The notes beneath the pieces were generated by a model. That model was not told where the DNA came from, did not search any database, and was given only the letters and a program-made list of their open reading frames with translations. Positions 8,510 through 18,123 of a stretch of DNA of 64,000 nt are shown here, one piece after another. Both the position numbers and the translations under genes were made by a program. Source of the DNA: JAGTVG01 sp964543195 (GTDB lineage Bacteria; Bacteroidota; Bacteroidia; Cytophagales; Cyclobacteriaceae); contig CAZIXF010000022.1 of the NCBI GenBank assembly GCA_964543195.1, forward strand, positions 14,928 to 78,927, in the 5' to 3' direction. The stretch's first letter is position 1. Each line of letters starts with the position of its first letter.

Positions 8510-9829
8510 ATGCAGTTTTACAGTACAAATCATCGTTCGCCACAAGTATCTTTCAGGGAAGCGGTTATCCGTGGCATGCCTCCCGACAATGGACTGTATA
8601 TGCCTATTTCCATTCCTGAGGCTGGTGAAAACCTGATGAGCCGGCTGCCTGAAATGAAATTTCAGGATATTGCACTGGAAATCAGCAGGCTGTGGCTTAA
8701 AGATGAGGTAGAGGATGACCAACTCAGTAAAATGGTTTATGATGCCATAGATTTCGATGCACCGCTGTTTAATGTAGAAAAAAACATATATTCACTTGAG
8801 CTTTATCATGGACCCACCTATGCATTCAAGGATTTTGGGGGGCGGTTTATGGCCAGGCTCTTATCCTATTTCCAGAAGGATGAAAACAAGGAAACGGTAA
8901 TACTGGCTGCCACATCGGGCGATACGGGAAGTGCGGTGGCGCATGGTTTTCTGAATGTTCCGGGAGTGTATGTGGTTTTATTATATCCCAGCGGAAAAAT
9001 AAGCGGGCTCCAGGAAAAACAGATCACCACCCTGGGAGGTAATGTTACCGCACTGGAGGTGGAGGGTACTTTTGACGACTGCCAGATGCTGGTAAAACAG
9101 GCTTTCCTTGATGAAACGCTAACCGATATCATGCAGCTCACTTCAGCCAACTCAATTAATATCGGACGGTTGATGCCGCAGACATTTTATTATTTTTATG
9201 CATTTGCACAGCTTGCTCGCATAGGGAAATCCATCATATTTTCAGTACCAAGTGGGAATTTCGGCAATCTTTGCGGCGGATTACTGGCAAAAAGAATGGG
9301 ATTGCCCGTAAAAAAATTCGTGGCTGCTACGAATGCTAATAATATTTTCCCGGAATACCTTGAGACGGGCAACTTCGACCCCAAACCATCCCGTAAAACC
9401 ATTTCCAATGCGATGGATGTCGGCAATCCAAGCAATTTTGCACGGGTGCTTGAACTCTATGGCAATAATGTGGAATCCATACGTCGCAATATCATCAGCA
9501 ATGCCTATTCCGATTTTATTACCAGAAAAACTATAACAAGGGTATACAGGGAATCGGATTATCTTCTCTGTCCTCATTCCGCAATCGGTTATCTCGGTAT
9601 TCACGATGCATTGATCAGCCTGGACGATGAAGATATACTGGGCGTATTCTTATCTACTGCTCACCCTGCCAAGTTCCGGGATGTGATCGATGAATTTCTG
9701 GATGCAGATATAGCTATGCCACATGGATTGAAGAATGTGCTGAACAAGGAAAAAAGATCGATCCCCCTGTCGAGTGACTATTCGGCGTTTAAGGATTTTC
9801 TCCTGAAAGCCGAATGGAGGAAAAGTTAA
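8510..9829 (+). CDS. thrC: Threonine synthase
   Basis: A 439-residue PLP enzyme converting O-phosphohomoserine to threonine. The N-terminus (MQFYSTNHRSPQVSFREAV, then RGMPPDNGLYMP) is typical. The PLP lysine lies in GPTYAFKDFGGRF, and AATSGDTGSAVA is the phosphate-binding segment. I place the start at ATG 8510, five bases after the thrB stop. A TTG at 8501 overlapping thrB would add only three residues (MTH) not usual for the family. Last gene of the threonine operon. Confidence 0.95.
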   Translation: MQFYSTNHRSPQVSFREAVIRGMPPDNGLYMPISIPEAGENLMSRLPEMKFQDIALEISRLWLKDEVEDDQLSKMVYDAIDFDAPLFNVEKNIYSLELYHGPTYAFKDFGGRFMARLLSYFQKDENKETVILAATSGDTGSAVAHGFLNVPGVYVVLLYPSGKISGLQEKQITTLGGNVTALEVEGTFDDCQMLVKQAFLDETLTDIMQLTSANSINIGRLMPQTFYYFYAFAQLARIGKSIIFSVPSGNFGNLCGGLLAKRMGLPVKKFVAATNANNIFPEYLETGNFDPKPSRKTISNAMDVGNPSNFARVLELYGNNVESIRRNIISNAYSDFITRKTITRVYRESDYLLCPHSAIGYLGIHDALISLDDEDILGVFLSTAHPAKFRDVIDEFLDADIAMPHGLKNVLNKEKRSIPLSSDYSAFKDFLLKAEWRKS

Positions 9830-9855
9830 GGATACCGTCTATTTGCCTTCCAATT

Positions 9856-9990
9856 CTGAGCCCTGCGAAGGATCTGAAAGTCTCTTCAGAAGGATTAAAG
9901 ATGCTTCACAGGGCTCAGCATAAAAAGCCACTACATACATTTCTATCCTGAGGCCTCCGAAGGGTCTGAAAGCCGTTTCTGAGTGGGATT
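9856..9990 (-). repeat. Dispersed intergenic repeat, copy A
   Basis: Starts 26 bp after thrC. It contains 10-bp inverted arms CTGAGCCCTG (9856-9865) and CAGGGCTCAG (9909-9918), and two related sub-blocks beginning CTGAG (9856 and 9948), each containing CGAAGG and TCTGAAAG. Read on the minus strand, 9899-9953 aligns base by base with copies at 14527-14580 and 56987-57040 (CCTCAGGATA, then AGTGGCTTTT, then GTGAAGCATCT). It may also act as a structured 3' end for the thr operon. Confidence 0.7.
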
Positions 9991-10015
9991 ATATGGGATC
10001 AGTGGGCTGATAAGC

Positions 10016-10768
10016 TTATTCCTTCGCCTCATTCAGGCTCCAGTCGTAATCCATATAATCGATTTCGGCGTCGGAAGAGATCCTTTTATCCGTGAACTCG
10101 CTGATATAATGTATCAGAGATCCTTCATCCGTAAAATCCCCGCTGTACCATTTAAAGATCTTTGAAAGATCCAGCTGATCCGTGCTGATCCGGTTCTTGG
10201 AAGGATCATGGATGAATTTTTCAGCCTGATCCTGAAGCTGATGTTCCAGCCGGTCTGCCACATAGGCTTCATCCCTGAGCTCGGGACAGGACCGGGCTGC
10301 ACATACCAGGACAAAATGAATACGGGGTTCATCGAACCGTTCTCTGATAATTCCATGTTCAATATTATTCAGCGAGAATTTTTCGTTCCCGATCTGAATA
10401 AACTTTTCATCAAACACGGAATTAATAAAAGGTATGGACAACCAGGGCCCGATGTCATTGATGCTTTCCACAGGATAATTTTTCAGGATCAGGTGGACGG
10501 TAAATGCATTATAAGCATTGATCCAGTAAGCAAGCCTTTGGTCCCTGTCCCAGTTTTCCTTATCCGGTGGATTGGAAGAGAGAATGTCAAGATACGCTTT
10601 CAGCTTATCATGGTCTTTCAAAAAGGCCTTGTAATCCACCATTCCATTACTGGTTACATGAGTGGCAAGTAAATTGTCCCACATAGAATGATCGATGGAG
10701 ATATCTTTTTCAAGTGAATTCGGGAAACTCCATATTGAAAGTAGAAATATATATACCATTTTACACAT
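10016..10768 (-). CDS. DUF547 domain-containing exported protein
   Basis: A 250-residue protein with a short hydrophobic N-terminus (MVYIFLLSIWSF) likely to be a signal sequence. The body is a DUF547 domain: DNLLATHVTSNGMVDYKAF, LAYWINAYNAFTVHLIL (near residue 85), SLNNIEHGIIRERF and HFVLVCAARSCPELRDEAY. The family is widespread, structurally related to papain-like/transglutaminase folds, and has no settled function; the conserved Cys of AARSCP and the His of NNIEHG fit a putative catalytic pair. Stands alone on the minus strand. Confidence 0.85.
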   Translation of the reverse strand: MCKMVYIFLLSIWSFPNSLEKDISIDHSMWDNLLATHVTSNGMVDYKAFLKDHDKLKAYLDILSSNPPDKENWDRDQRLAYWINAYNAFTVHLILKNYPVESINDIGPWLSIPFINSVFDEKFIQIGNEKFSLNNIEHGIIRERFDEPRIHFVLVCAARSCPELRDEAYVADRLEHQLQDQAEKFIHDPSKNRISTDQLDLSKIFKWYSGDFTDEGSLIHYISEFTDKRISSDAEIDYMDYDWSLNEAKE

Positions 10769-10947
10769 GTACTGTTATTCTTCTATTAAATACGAAAAAA
10801 TTACCACTTCGACAGGTCATACAGTAGACAAATGACTAGAAAAAAATTAACTCATGACTCTTTATTATTCTTTCTCAATACAACCGGATTGCATATAATT
10901 TACTATTTTAAAAAATAATTTATATCCTTGGCTATTATATCCCGAAT

Positions 10948-12888
10948 ATGTTGATTGAGATTATTGGTGAAAATTATAAAGTAATTCTGTTTCTGGTTGG
11001 TTTCGGGATCGTTTCGATTGCTTCGAATCAGATCTCAAAATTATTTCAGAAAATACATCTCCCCCTGATCACGGGCTTCATTTTTATCGGTATCCTATCC
11101 GGTCCCTATATACTTGATCTTATCCCGCATGAGGGAATAACAAAACTTTCCTTTATCAATGATGTAGCTCTCTCTTTTATCGCTTTTGCGGCAGGCTCCG
11201 AGCTTTACCTCAATGAACTCCGGAGCAGGGCTAACAGTATAAAATGGATGACCACCGGACAACTGATCGTGACCTTTGTACTGGGAAGCCTGGCTGTGTT
11301 TTTTCTGTCCGGTTATATACCCTATATGAAAGATCAATCCACTGTGGCCAGGGTATCCATTGCACTTTTGACCGGCGCCATATTTGTAGCCCGGTCGCCT
11401 GCTTCAGCTATTGCCATAATCAATGAAGTCAGGGCTAAAGGTCCTTTTACACAAACCACCATGGGAGTTACCGTGCTAAAGGATTTTCTGGTCATTATCC
11501 TGTTCGGGGTTACGATGTCCGTGGCCGAAACCCTCATTATTGGTAAGGAATTCGACCTTATGGCCATCATTATCATTCTTGTGGAGCTGAGTTTATCCTT
11601 CAGCCTGGGCTTCCTTTTTTATTATATTATCCGCTTTTTACTTTCCTTACACCTGGAACATAAATACAAGATTTTTCTGGTATTGCTAACCGGATTTCTT
11701 ATCTATCAGCTGTCTTATCTGGCAAGAAACATTACTTCCTCTGCTTTTGAGCATGAGATCTTTCTCGAACCATTACTGATCAGTATTATCGCTTCTTTTA
11801 TTATCACTAACTACACCAAATACCGGCCCGAATTTATCCGTATAATCCAGGATGCCGGACCTGTAGTATATACTGCATTCTTCACGCTCACAGGTGCAGC
11901 CATGCAACTCGATATTTTGGTCGATGCCTGGATCATTGCCATTCTGTTTTTTGCTATTCGTTTGATGACCATAATCATTGGAGCCTATTTCGGGGGAATC
12001 ATGGCAAAGGACCCTCCTGAGTTCAACCGGGTAGCCTGGATGCCGTACGTGACCCAGGCGGGAGTGGCTCTGGGACTGGCCACCATTGTCTCTACAACGT
12101 TTCCTGACTGGGGACCCGGTTTTTCGGCCGTGATCATTTCAGTGATCGTGATCAACCAGTTTATCGGCCCGCCCCTGTTCAAATGGTCGCTTAAATACCT
12201 GGGTGAAGACAGGAGCCGTGGCAATTTATATGAATACGACGGGATCCGTGATGTGTTGATCTTCGGATTGGAGAGTCAATCCATTGCACTGGCCAGGCAG
12301 CTCAATCAACAGGGCTGGCTGGTTCGCATTGTAACCTGTGATCCGGGGAAAAAGGATACACGCATCGATGACATTGAGGTGATTTATTTTGATAAGATCA
12401 CTATCGACCGGTTGAATGAGATCAATGCCGATAGAACGGAAGTTTTCGTTACCTTATTGACAGATGAGGAAAATTTTGAAATCTGCGACCTGGCTTACCA
12501 GCATTATGGCACTAATGTGATGGTGGTCAGGTTGAACGACAGGGCTAATTTCCAGAAATTCCATAATCTGGGGGCCCTCATAGTGGAACCATCCACCGCC
12601 ATGGTGAGTCTGCTCGATCATTTTGTTCGCAGTCCAATGGCCACCTCCCTTCTTCTGGGCATGCAGAAAGATCAGGATACACGCGATGTCGAAGTACTCA
12701 ACCCGAATCTGCACGGTATATTCCTTCGCGACCTCAGACTGCCTCCTGATGTGATTATTCTTTCGGTACGGCGTACAGGACAGATGATCATATCACATGG
12801 ATATACCCGATTGCGTATCGGTGATGTGGTGACTTTGGTGGGATCGATCGAAAGCCTGAATAATGTAACTTTACGTCTGGGATCCTGA
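10948..12888 (+). CDS. CPA2-type cation/proton antiporter with TrkA-N and TrkA-C domains
   Basis: A 646-residue inner-membrane protein. About 12 hydrophobic segments form a Na+/H+ exchanger-type domain (residues about 1-410; FIGILSGPYILDLI, SFIAFAAGSEL, SPASAIAIINEV). A cytosolic Rossmann RCK/TrkA-N domain (about 430-550; VLIFGLESQSIALARQL) follows, then a TrkA-C domain (about 560-646; DLRLPPDVIILSVRRTG, RIGDVVTLVGS). This arrangement is that of KefB/KefC-like and YbaL-like exchangers. The transported ion cannot be told from sequence. Upstream TATCCTTG (10923-10930) is a one-mismatch -7 box. Confidence 0.88.
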   Translation: MLIEIIGENYKVILFLVGFGIVSIASNQISKLFQKIHLPLITGFIFIGILSGPYILDLIPHEGITKLSFINDVALSFIAFAAGSELYLNELRSRANSIKWMTTGQLIVTFVLGSLAVFFLSGYIPYMKDQSTVARVSIALLTGAIFVARSPASAIAIINEVRAKGPFTQTTMGVTVLKDFLVIILFGVTMSVAETLIIGKEFDLMAIIIILVELSLSFSLGFLFYYIIRFLLSLHLEHKYKIFLVLLTGFLIYQLSYLARNITSSAFEHEIFLEPLLISIIASFIITNYTKYRPEFIRIIQDAGPVVYTAFFTLTGAAMQLDILVDAWIIAILFFAIRLMTIIIGAYFGGIMAKDPPEFNRVAWMPYVTQAGVALGLATIVSTTFPDWGPGFSAVIISVIVINQFIGPPLFKWSLKYLGEDRSRGNLYEYDGIRDVLIFGLESQSIALARQLNQQGWLVRIVTCDPGKKDTRIDDIEVIYFDKITIDRLNEINADRTEVFVTLLTDEENFEICDLAYQHYGTNVMVVRLNDRANFQKFHNLGALIVEPSTAMVSLLDHFVRSPMATSLLLGMQKDQDTRDVEVLNPNLHGIFLRDLRLPPDVIILSVRRTGQMIISHGYTRLRIGDVVTLVGSIESLNNVTLRLGS

Positions 12889-12981
12889 GATCAAGCCCCC
12901 CGGTTTTATTTCTCCGGCATATAATTCATTGATCGATCCTGTATTTATTTGAATGAATTCATTCCTCATTCACTTTTTTTT

Positions 12982-12989
12982 TATCTTTG
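12982..12989 (+). promoter_or_regulatory. -7 promoter box of glyS, decides the start codon
   Basis: TATCTTTG is a full TAnnTTTG match and ends 5 nt before the ATG at 12995. It lies inside the longer open frame that begins upstream, which makes the 12995 start much more likely and implies a very short or absent leader. Confidence 0.65.
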
Positions 12990-12994
12990 CGGCT

Positions 12995-14476
12995 ATGGCA
13001 GAAAATATTACTAAACCGGAAGAAAGCGTTCAACTGAAAAATATAATAGCCCATGCAAAGGAATATGGGTTTATCTATCCCTCAAGTGAGATCTATGACG
13101 GGCTTCAGGCTGTATATGATTACGGTCCATATGGTGTTGAACTGAAGAATAACATCAAGAATATCTGGTGGAAGGCCATGACACATCTTCACCAGAATAT
13201 AGTGGGCCTGGATGCGGCCATCTTTATGCACCCATTAACCTGGAAAGCATCCGGCCATGTCGATTCCTTCAATGATCCCATGATCGACAACAGGGATTCG
13301 AAAAAAAGATACCGGGCCGATGTACTGCTTGAAGACAGGGCAGAGGAATATGAAGCGGCAGGAGAATCGGAAAAAGCTAAAAATCTGATCAGGGAAATGG
13401 TCTCATTACTTGAACGCGAGGACCTCAAGGGCCTTCATGATCTTATTGTGAAAGAGGAGATCACCTGTCCCGTTTCAGGCACATCAAACTGGACCGAAGT
13501 AAGGCAATTCAACCTCATGTTCTCTACCCAGGTGGGATCAATTTCGGAAGAAGCCAACAATATATTCCTCAGACCGGAAACGGCTCAGGGCATCTTTGTA
13601 AACTTCCTCAACGTACAGAAGACCGCCCGGATGAAAGTTCCTTTCGGGATAGCCCAGATAGGAAAAGCCTTTAGAAATGAAATTGTGGCAAGACAATTCG
13701 TTTTCCGGATGCGTGAGTTCGAACAAATGGAAATGCAGTATTTCATCCGCCCGGGCCAGGAACAGGAATGGTATGAACACTGGAAAACCATCCGTCTGAA
13801 GTGGTATAAGGCCCTTGGTATTGATGAGGGCCGGCTTCGATATCACGATCATGATAAACTTGCTCATTATGCAAAAGCTGCTGTAGATATTGAATACCGT
13901 TTCCCCTTCGGTTATAAGGAAGTGGAAGGTATCCACAGCCGTACCGATTTCGATCTGGGCAACCATCAGGAACTCTCAAAGAAAAAACTTCAGTATTATG
14001 ATAATGAGATCAACGAAAGTTACGTCCCTTATGTAATTGAAACTTCAGCCGGCCTCGACCGGATATTTCTCATGATGCTTGCCAACTCCTTTACGGAAGA
14101 AGTGGTAGGCGCTGGCGATAACAGGAAGGAAAGAACCTATCTGAAAATACACCCTGCCCTTGCCCCGGTTAAAGCGGCCATCTTCCCCCTGGTAAAAAAA
14201 GACGGCTTACCTGAAATGGGACGCAAAATCTTCGATGATCTAAAATATGATTTTAATCTCGTTTATGAAGAAGCCCAGTCCATCGGTAAACGGTATACAC
14301 GACAGGACCTGATCGGAACACCCTTCTGTATTGCCGTTGACCACCAGACAAAAGAAGATGAAACGGTAACTATCCGTGACCGTGATACCATGGATCAGGT
14401 GAGAGTTAAGATCAGCAACCTCAGGGAAGAGATAGGGAAACGGGTTTCTGTACAATCGATATTTAAGAATATTTAA
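12995..14476 (+). CDS. glyS: Glycine--tRNA ligase, homodimeric type
   Basis: A 493-residue class II aminoacyl-tRNA synthetase of the alpha2 type (the eukaryote/archaea/Gram-positive form, also used by Bacteroidota). Motif 1 region YDYGPYGVELKNNI, the insertion EEITCPVSG, motif 2 AFRNEIVARQFVFRMREFEQMEMQYF and motif 3 ETSAGLDRIFL are present, followed by an anticodon-binding domain (VKAAIFPLVKKDG onward). The start MAENITKPEE is chosen because a -7 promoter box lies just before it; the longer frame would add 14 hydrophobic residues without support. Confidence 0.95.
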   Translation: MAENITKPEESVQLKNIIAHAKEYGFIYPSSEIYDGLQAVYDYGPYGVELKNNIKNIWWKAMTHLHQNIVGLDAAIFMHPLTWKASGHVDSFNDPMIDNRDSKKRYRADVLLEDRAEEYEAAGESEKAKNLIREMVSLLEREDLKGLHDLIVKEEITCPVSGTSNWTEVRQFNLMFSTQVGSISEEANNIFLRPETAQGIFVNFLNVQKTARMKVPFGIAQIGKAFRNEIVARQFVFRMREFEQMEMQYFIRPGQEQEWYEHWKTIRLKWYKALGIDEGRLRYHDHDKLAHYAKAAVDIEYRFPFGYKEVEGIHSRTDFDLGNHQELSKKKLQYYDNEINESYVPYVIETSAGLDRIFLMMLANSFTEEVVGAGDNRKERTYLKIHPALAPVKAAIFPLVKKDGLPEMGRKIFDDLKYDFNLVYEEAQSIGKRYTRQDLIGTPFCIAVDHQTKEDETVTIRDRDTMDQVRVKISNLREEIGKRVSVQSIFKNI

Positions 14477-14514
14477 GCAGAGCCCTGATTTTTCGGAAAC
14501 CCCGGATTAGAAAG

Positions 14515-14605
14515 CTGAGGTAAAAACCTCAGGACAGTTAGGAATTCTGTGGCTTTCCATGCTATGTCTTGCGAAGCATCCAATATCATTCAGGCCAGAA
14601 GAATC
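14515..14605 (+). repeat. Dispersed intergenic repeat, copy D, with small hairpin
   Basis: Begins 39 bp after glyS with a perfect 7-bp hairpin CTGAGGT/ACCTCAG around AAAA (14515-14532). From CCTCAGGACAG (14527) through TGTGGCTTTCCATGCT to GCGAAGCAT (14580) it aligns with the repeat copies at 9899-9953 (minus) and 56987-57040 (plus). Confidence 0.6.
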
Positions 14606-14722
14606 CTCCCGGATCTTCGAAAAGCTTAGAATGAATGAGTCAAAAAATAGCCTTTTCCTCACAGTTTTGTTTAAATTAATTTATTGCTATAAATTCCGTA
14701 TCTGTTATATCATTAAAATATC

Positions 14723-15553
14723 ATGGAAGAAACGATCACGGTAACTGTCTTTCTGATCCTTTTACTGGTATTGATTATCGCTTTTTTCGGGAACATCATC
14801 GCCATATTCTATGATTTGATCAATTATTTTTTCAGAGGGGAGATCAACCGTTATTTTCTTTTCCGGCCACTGAAAAAAAAATACAGGAATATCCTGAAAA
14901 AATATTCCTCCTATTACAATTCCCTGGATAAAAATGAAAAAAAGCTGTTTGAAAAAAGAGTGCGAAAATTCATGTCCAAAAAAAGCTTCGTTCCCCGGGG
15001 AGGCATAAACAAAGCAACCGACACCATGAAGACACTGATTTCTGCTACAGCTATTCAGATCACGTTTGGCCTGCCGGGTGTTTATTTCAATCATTTTAAA
15101 AAAATCCTGATCTACCCCGATGATTATTATTCCCGTATTTATAAACGATACCATAAGGGTGAAGTAAACCCGGGTTTACAGGTCATCATCCTGTCGTGGC
15201 AGAATTTCATGAAAGCCTATGACAACAATTCCGAGGGGCAAAACCTGGGTATACATGAGATGGCCCATGCCCTGCATATCGAAAACAGCATTGTTAACAG
15301 GGAATATAATTTCCTTGACCCTGATCTGCTCGCGGAATGGGATAAAACGGCTGACCGGGAACTAAAGAAAGCTAAACAAGATGGGAAGGCCTTTTTCAGA
15401 GAATATGCCAATTCGAATAAACATGAATTTTTTGCCGTGGCTGTCGAATATTTTTTTGAAAGACCAGACGAGTTCAAAACACGAAAACCAGAAATGTACA
15501 GCCTTCTGGCAAAAATACTCAACCAGGATCCCCTGACAGGGAAAACCCGGTAG
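14723..15553 (+). CDS. Zinc-dependent peptidase of the MtfA family
   Basis: A 276-residue protein with an N-terminal membrane helix (residues about 5-35), then a soluble domain with the zincin motif HEMAH at 178-182 and a likely third zinc ligand in HEFFAVAVEYFFERPDEF. This is the M90/MtfA (DgsA anti-repressor) family; in E. coli MtfA is cytosolic and binds Mlc. The membrane anchor here suggests a different setting, so the E. coli role should not be carried over. It stands between glyS and der on the plus strand. Confidence 0.85.
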   Translation: MEETITVTVFLILLLVLIIAFFGNIIAIFYDLINYFFRGEINRYFLFRPLKKKYRNILKKYSSYYNSLDKNEKKLFEKRVRKFMSKKSFVPRGGINKATDTMKTLISATAIQITFGLPGVYFNHFKKILIYPDDYYSRIYKRYHKGEVNPGLQVIILSWQNFMKAYDNNSEGQNLGIHEMAHALHIENSIVNREYNFLDPDLLAEWDKTADRELKKAKQDGKAFFREYANSNKHEFFAVAVEYFFERPDEFKTRKPEMYSLLAKILNQDPLTGKTR

Positions 15554-15568
15554 AATGATTTTTTCAAT

Positions 15569-15576
15569 TACCTTTG
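15569..15576 (+). promoter_or_regulatory. -7 promoter box of der
   Basis: TACCTTTG is a full TAnnTTTG match, 27 bp before the der ATG. It overlaps the upstream in-frame TTG at 15574, arguing that translation starts at 15604 rather than there. Confidence 0.6.
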
Positions 15577-15603
15577 CATCAGAATAATTTACGGAACAAT
15601 ATT

Positions 15604-16911
15604 ATGGGCAATGTAGTGGCTATTGTTGGCAGGCCTAATGTGGGCAAATCCACACTTTTCAACAGGCTTGTGGAACGCAAACTGGCTATAATGGATGAGA
15701 CCAGCGGAGTAACACGGGATCGTCATTATGGGATGGCTTTCTGGAATGGTCGCACCTTTACCGTAATTGACACCGGCGGATATATAAGAGGTTCGGAAGA
15801 CACCTTTGAAAAAGCCATACGAGATCAGGTAGAGATCGCACTCAATGAAGCGGATCATATTTTATTTCTGGTCGATGTGAAATCGGGCCTCACCGGCCTG
15901 GATAAGGAAATAGCCGACCTGGTGCGTGCCAGCGATAAACCGGTCCTGATTGTAGCCAACAAAGCCGATAATAATCAGCTCCGTATGGAAGCCACCGAGT
16001 TTTATGCACTTGGATTCGATAAAATATATCCGGTTTCCTCCATTAACGGGGCCGGCACGGGAGATCTCCTTGATGATCTGGTGACTGACTTCGATCCGGA
16101 AGAGACATCCGCCGGGGAAGAAGATCTGCCTAAAGTTTCGATAATAGGTCGGCCAAATGTGGGAAAATCTTCGCTTCTGAACACACTTACAGGAGAAGAA
16201 AGATCGATCGTAACAGATATAGCGGGTACCACCAGGGACTCGGTCAACACACTTTACAACCTGTATGGAAAAAAATTCATGCTGATCGATACGGCCGGGG
16301 TCCGGAAAAAGGCAAAAGTTAAGGATAACGTGGAATTTTACAGTGTAATGCGCTCGATCAAGGCACTTGAAGACAGTGATGTATGCCTGATCATGGTGGA
16401 TGCCAACACAGGCCTTGAAAGCCAGGATCTCAACCTGATCTCGCTGGCCAATAAATATAAAAAGGGGGTGATACTGCTTGTAAATAAATGGGATTTGATA
16501 GAAAAGGACTCGAATACCGCCCGTTTCTATAAAGAAGTTCTCGAAAATAAGCTGGGCGCATTTAATTATATTCCAATCCTTTTTATTTCCGCTCTCCATA
16601 AACAACGAATCCACAAGGTGGTGGATAAAGCCATGGAAGTATATGATAACCGTAAAAGAAAAATATCTACTGCCGCATTGAACAAAACCCTGCTTCCACT
16701 GATTGAAAAAAATCCCCCTCCTGCCTTTCGCGGAAAATACATAAAAATCAAATATATCACACAGTTACCCACCCAGTCTCCTACTTTTGCCTTTTTCTGC
16801 AATCATCCGGGTTATATCAAGGTGCCTTATGAGCGTTTCCTGGTGAATAAGATCCGTGAAAAATTTAACTTTGACGGAGTGCCTGTTAAGGTAGTGTTCA
16901 GAAAAAAATAA
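15604..16911 (+). CDS. der: Ribosome-associated double GTPase Der (EngA)
   Basis: A 435-residue GTPase needed for 50S subunit assembly. Two G domains in tandem are seen: domain 1 with GRPNVGKSTLFN, DTGGY and NKAD; domain 2 (from about residue 177) with GRPNVGKSSLLN, DTAGVRKKAK and NKWD. A C-terminal KH-like domain ends in GVPVKVVFRKK. Start ATG at 15604 gives MGNVVAIVGRP, the normal family N-terminus. A SprT-like gene follows 11 bp after the stop. Confidence 0.97.
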   Translation: MGNVVAIVGRPNVGKSTLFNRLVERKLAIMDETSGVTRDRHYGMAFWNGRTFTVIDTGGYIRGSEDTFEKAIRDQVEIALNEADHILFLVDVKSGLTGLDKEIADLVRASDKPVLIVANKADNNQLRMEATEFYALGFDKIYPVSSINGAGTGDLLDDLVTDFDPEETSAGEEDLPKVSIIGRPNVGKSSLLNTLTGEERSIVTDIAGTTRDSVNTLYNLYGKKFMLIDTAGVRKKAKVKDNVEFYSVMRSIKALEDSDVCLIMVDANTGLESQDLNLISLANKYKKGVILLVNKWDLIEKDSNTARFYKEVLENKLGAFNYIPILFISALHKQRIHKVVDKAMEVYDNRKRKISTAALNKTLLPLIEKNPPPAFRGKYIKIKYITQLPTQSPTFAFFCNHPGYIKVPYERFLVNKIREKFNFDGVPVKVVFRKK

Positions 16912-16922
16912 GAAAGCCTTTG

Positions 16923-17549
16923 ATGAAAGAAAAATTTGAAACGGTTGTCTCGAAATATGTGCCGGTGCAGGCAGTATCCTATTCGGTGCACCTCTGGGAA
17001 AAATACCGCTTCAGTTTTAAGGTCACCAGGGAACGGAAGTCGAAATTGGGCGATTACCGGTTCCATAAAAGCCGCAGGCAACATATTATTACAGTGAATG
17101 GGAACCTCAACCCTTATGGATTTCTGATCACGTTTATCCATGAAATCGCTCACCTGGTACATTATGAAATGAAAGGCAACAATCAGCCTCCTCATGGCAT
17201 TGAATGGAAAAAAGTATTCCGGGAGCTCATGACTCCGGTAATGAATCAGGAAATCTTTCCACCCGATCTGTTAAAACAGCTGAGCATTCATATGAAAAAC
17301 CCGAAAGCTTCCAGTGCTTCGGACCACCGCCTGTCCAGGTTGATCAGGAAATATGATACGGGAAACGACAATCCCGAATTTGTTCTTGAAGACATGAGCA
17401 GGGGTGATTTTTTTATGTTTAACGGAAGGATTTTCGAAAAAGGTGAAAAGCGGAGAACACGCTCGCTTTGTGTCGAGATTAGAACAGGCAAACGGTACCT
17501 GGTCTCCGAAATGGCCCGTGTCGAAAGAGTGGATAAAAAGATCAGGTAA
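16923..17549 (+). CDS. SprT-like domain protein
   Basis: A 208-residue protein with the zincin motif HEIAHLVHYE (near residue 76) followed by HGIEWKKVFRELM, the pattern of the SprT/Spartan-like domain. Family members are zinc metalloproteases or metal-binding proteins; bacterial ones are poorly studied. The C-terminal 70 residues (DMSRGDFFMFNGRIFEKGEKRRTR) form a small beta-rich tail. Starts 11 bp after der. The ATG at 16923 is preferred to the overlapping TTG at 16920. It ends 8 bp inside the convergent minus-strand gene. Confidence 0.85.
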   Translation: MKEKFETVVSKYVPVQAVSYSVHLWEKYRFSFKVTRERKSKLGDYRFHKSRRQHIITVNGNLNPYGFLITFIHEIAHLVHYEMKGNNQPPHGIEWKKVFRELMTPVMNQEIFPPDLLKQLSIHMKNPKASSASDHRLSRLIRKYDTGNDNPEFVLEDMSRGDFFMFNGRIFEKGEKRRTRSLCVEIRTGKRYLVSEMARVERVDKKIR

Positions 17550-18114
17550 GGGCTATGCGACGCCGGATCAGATTATCTACTTTGTTGAAAAACTGCATCG
17601 GGCTTAATGTACGCCAGTTATCGATCTGCAATGTTCCTCCAAAAATCAAATAGGAATCCAGGTTGTATTTAGACCATTCCTCATGTATGAAATCCCTGAA
17701 GTTAACTGCACCGATCCATCCGTCCTCAACATCTTCGTACCATTCTTCATAATAACAATCGTCCGAACCATGAAAATTGAATACATTATCGCCTAGCAGG
17801 ATATATTTTTTAATATCATACCGGTTAAAATGATCGATAATATTCCTTTTCAGGTGCATCACATCATTATTGATCGCATCATTCCATTCCCCGATAAATT
17901 CAAGGATACAGAATCCCATCTCATAATGGGTATACAGGATCTTTATATACAATGTCTCTGAACCCATGAAATCCCAGGCAGGATCGATATAATAATTATA
18001 AATCGCATCCGAATACAGGTCATAATTATATTCTTTGCCATAAAAAGGAGAGAGTTCATCTTCAGTGCTGTCATAGTATTTCAACCACCGGTAGTAGGGT
18101 TCAATTTCATGCAT
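17542..18114 (-). CDS. Uncharacterised protein, acidic and Tyr/Trp-rich
   Basis: I do not recognise a named family. The 190-residue protein is soluble, without a signal peptide, and unusually rich in Tyr, Trp, Asp and Glu (YYEEWYEDVEDGWIG). Features such as FMGSETLYIKILYTHYEMGFCILEFIGEWNDAINND and YILLGDNVFNFHGSDD look like a compact conserved domain rather than spurious translation. It lies 9 bp after the cytochrome b5-like gene on the same strand, so the two are probably co-transcribed. Its 3' end overlaps the SprT-like gene by 8 bp. Confidence 0.75.
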   Translation of the reverse strand: MHEIEPYYRWLKYYDSTEDELSPFYGKEYNYDLYSDAIYNYYIDPAWDFMGSETLYIKILYTHYEMGFCILEFIGEWNDAINNDVMHLKRNIIDHFNRYDIKKYILLGDNVFNFHGSDDCYYEEWYEDVEDGWIGAVNFRDFIHEEWSKYNLDSYLIFGGTLQIDNWRTLSPMQFFNKVDNLIRRRIALT

Positions 18115-18123
18115 AACTTTTCC

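Noticed and set aside
12953..12994. Upstream start for glyS
   Set aside because: The stretch contains the -7 promoter box and would add a hydrophobic peptide absent from this enzyme.
14559..14744. Small open frame between glyS and the MtfA-like gene
   Set aside because: It lies in a dispersed repeat and AT-rich spacer, overlaps the start of the next gene, and the product has no coding character.
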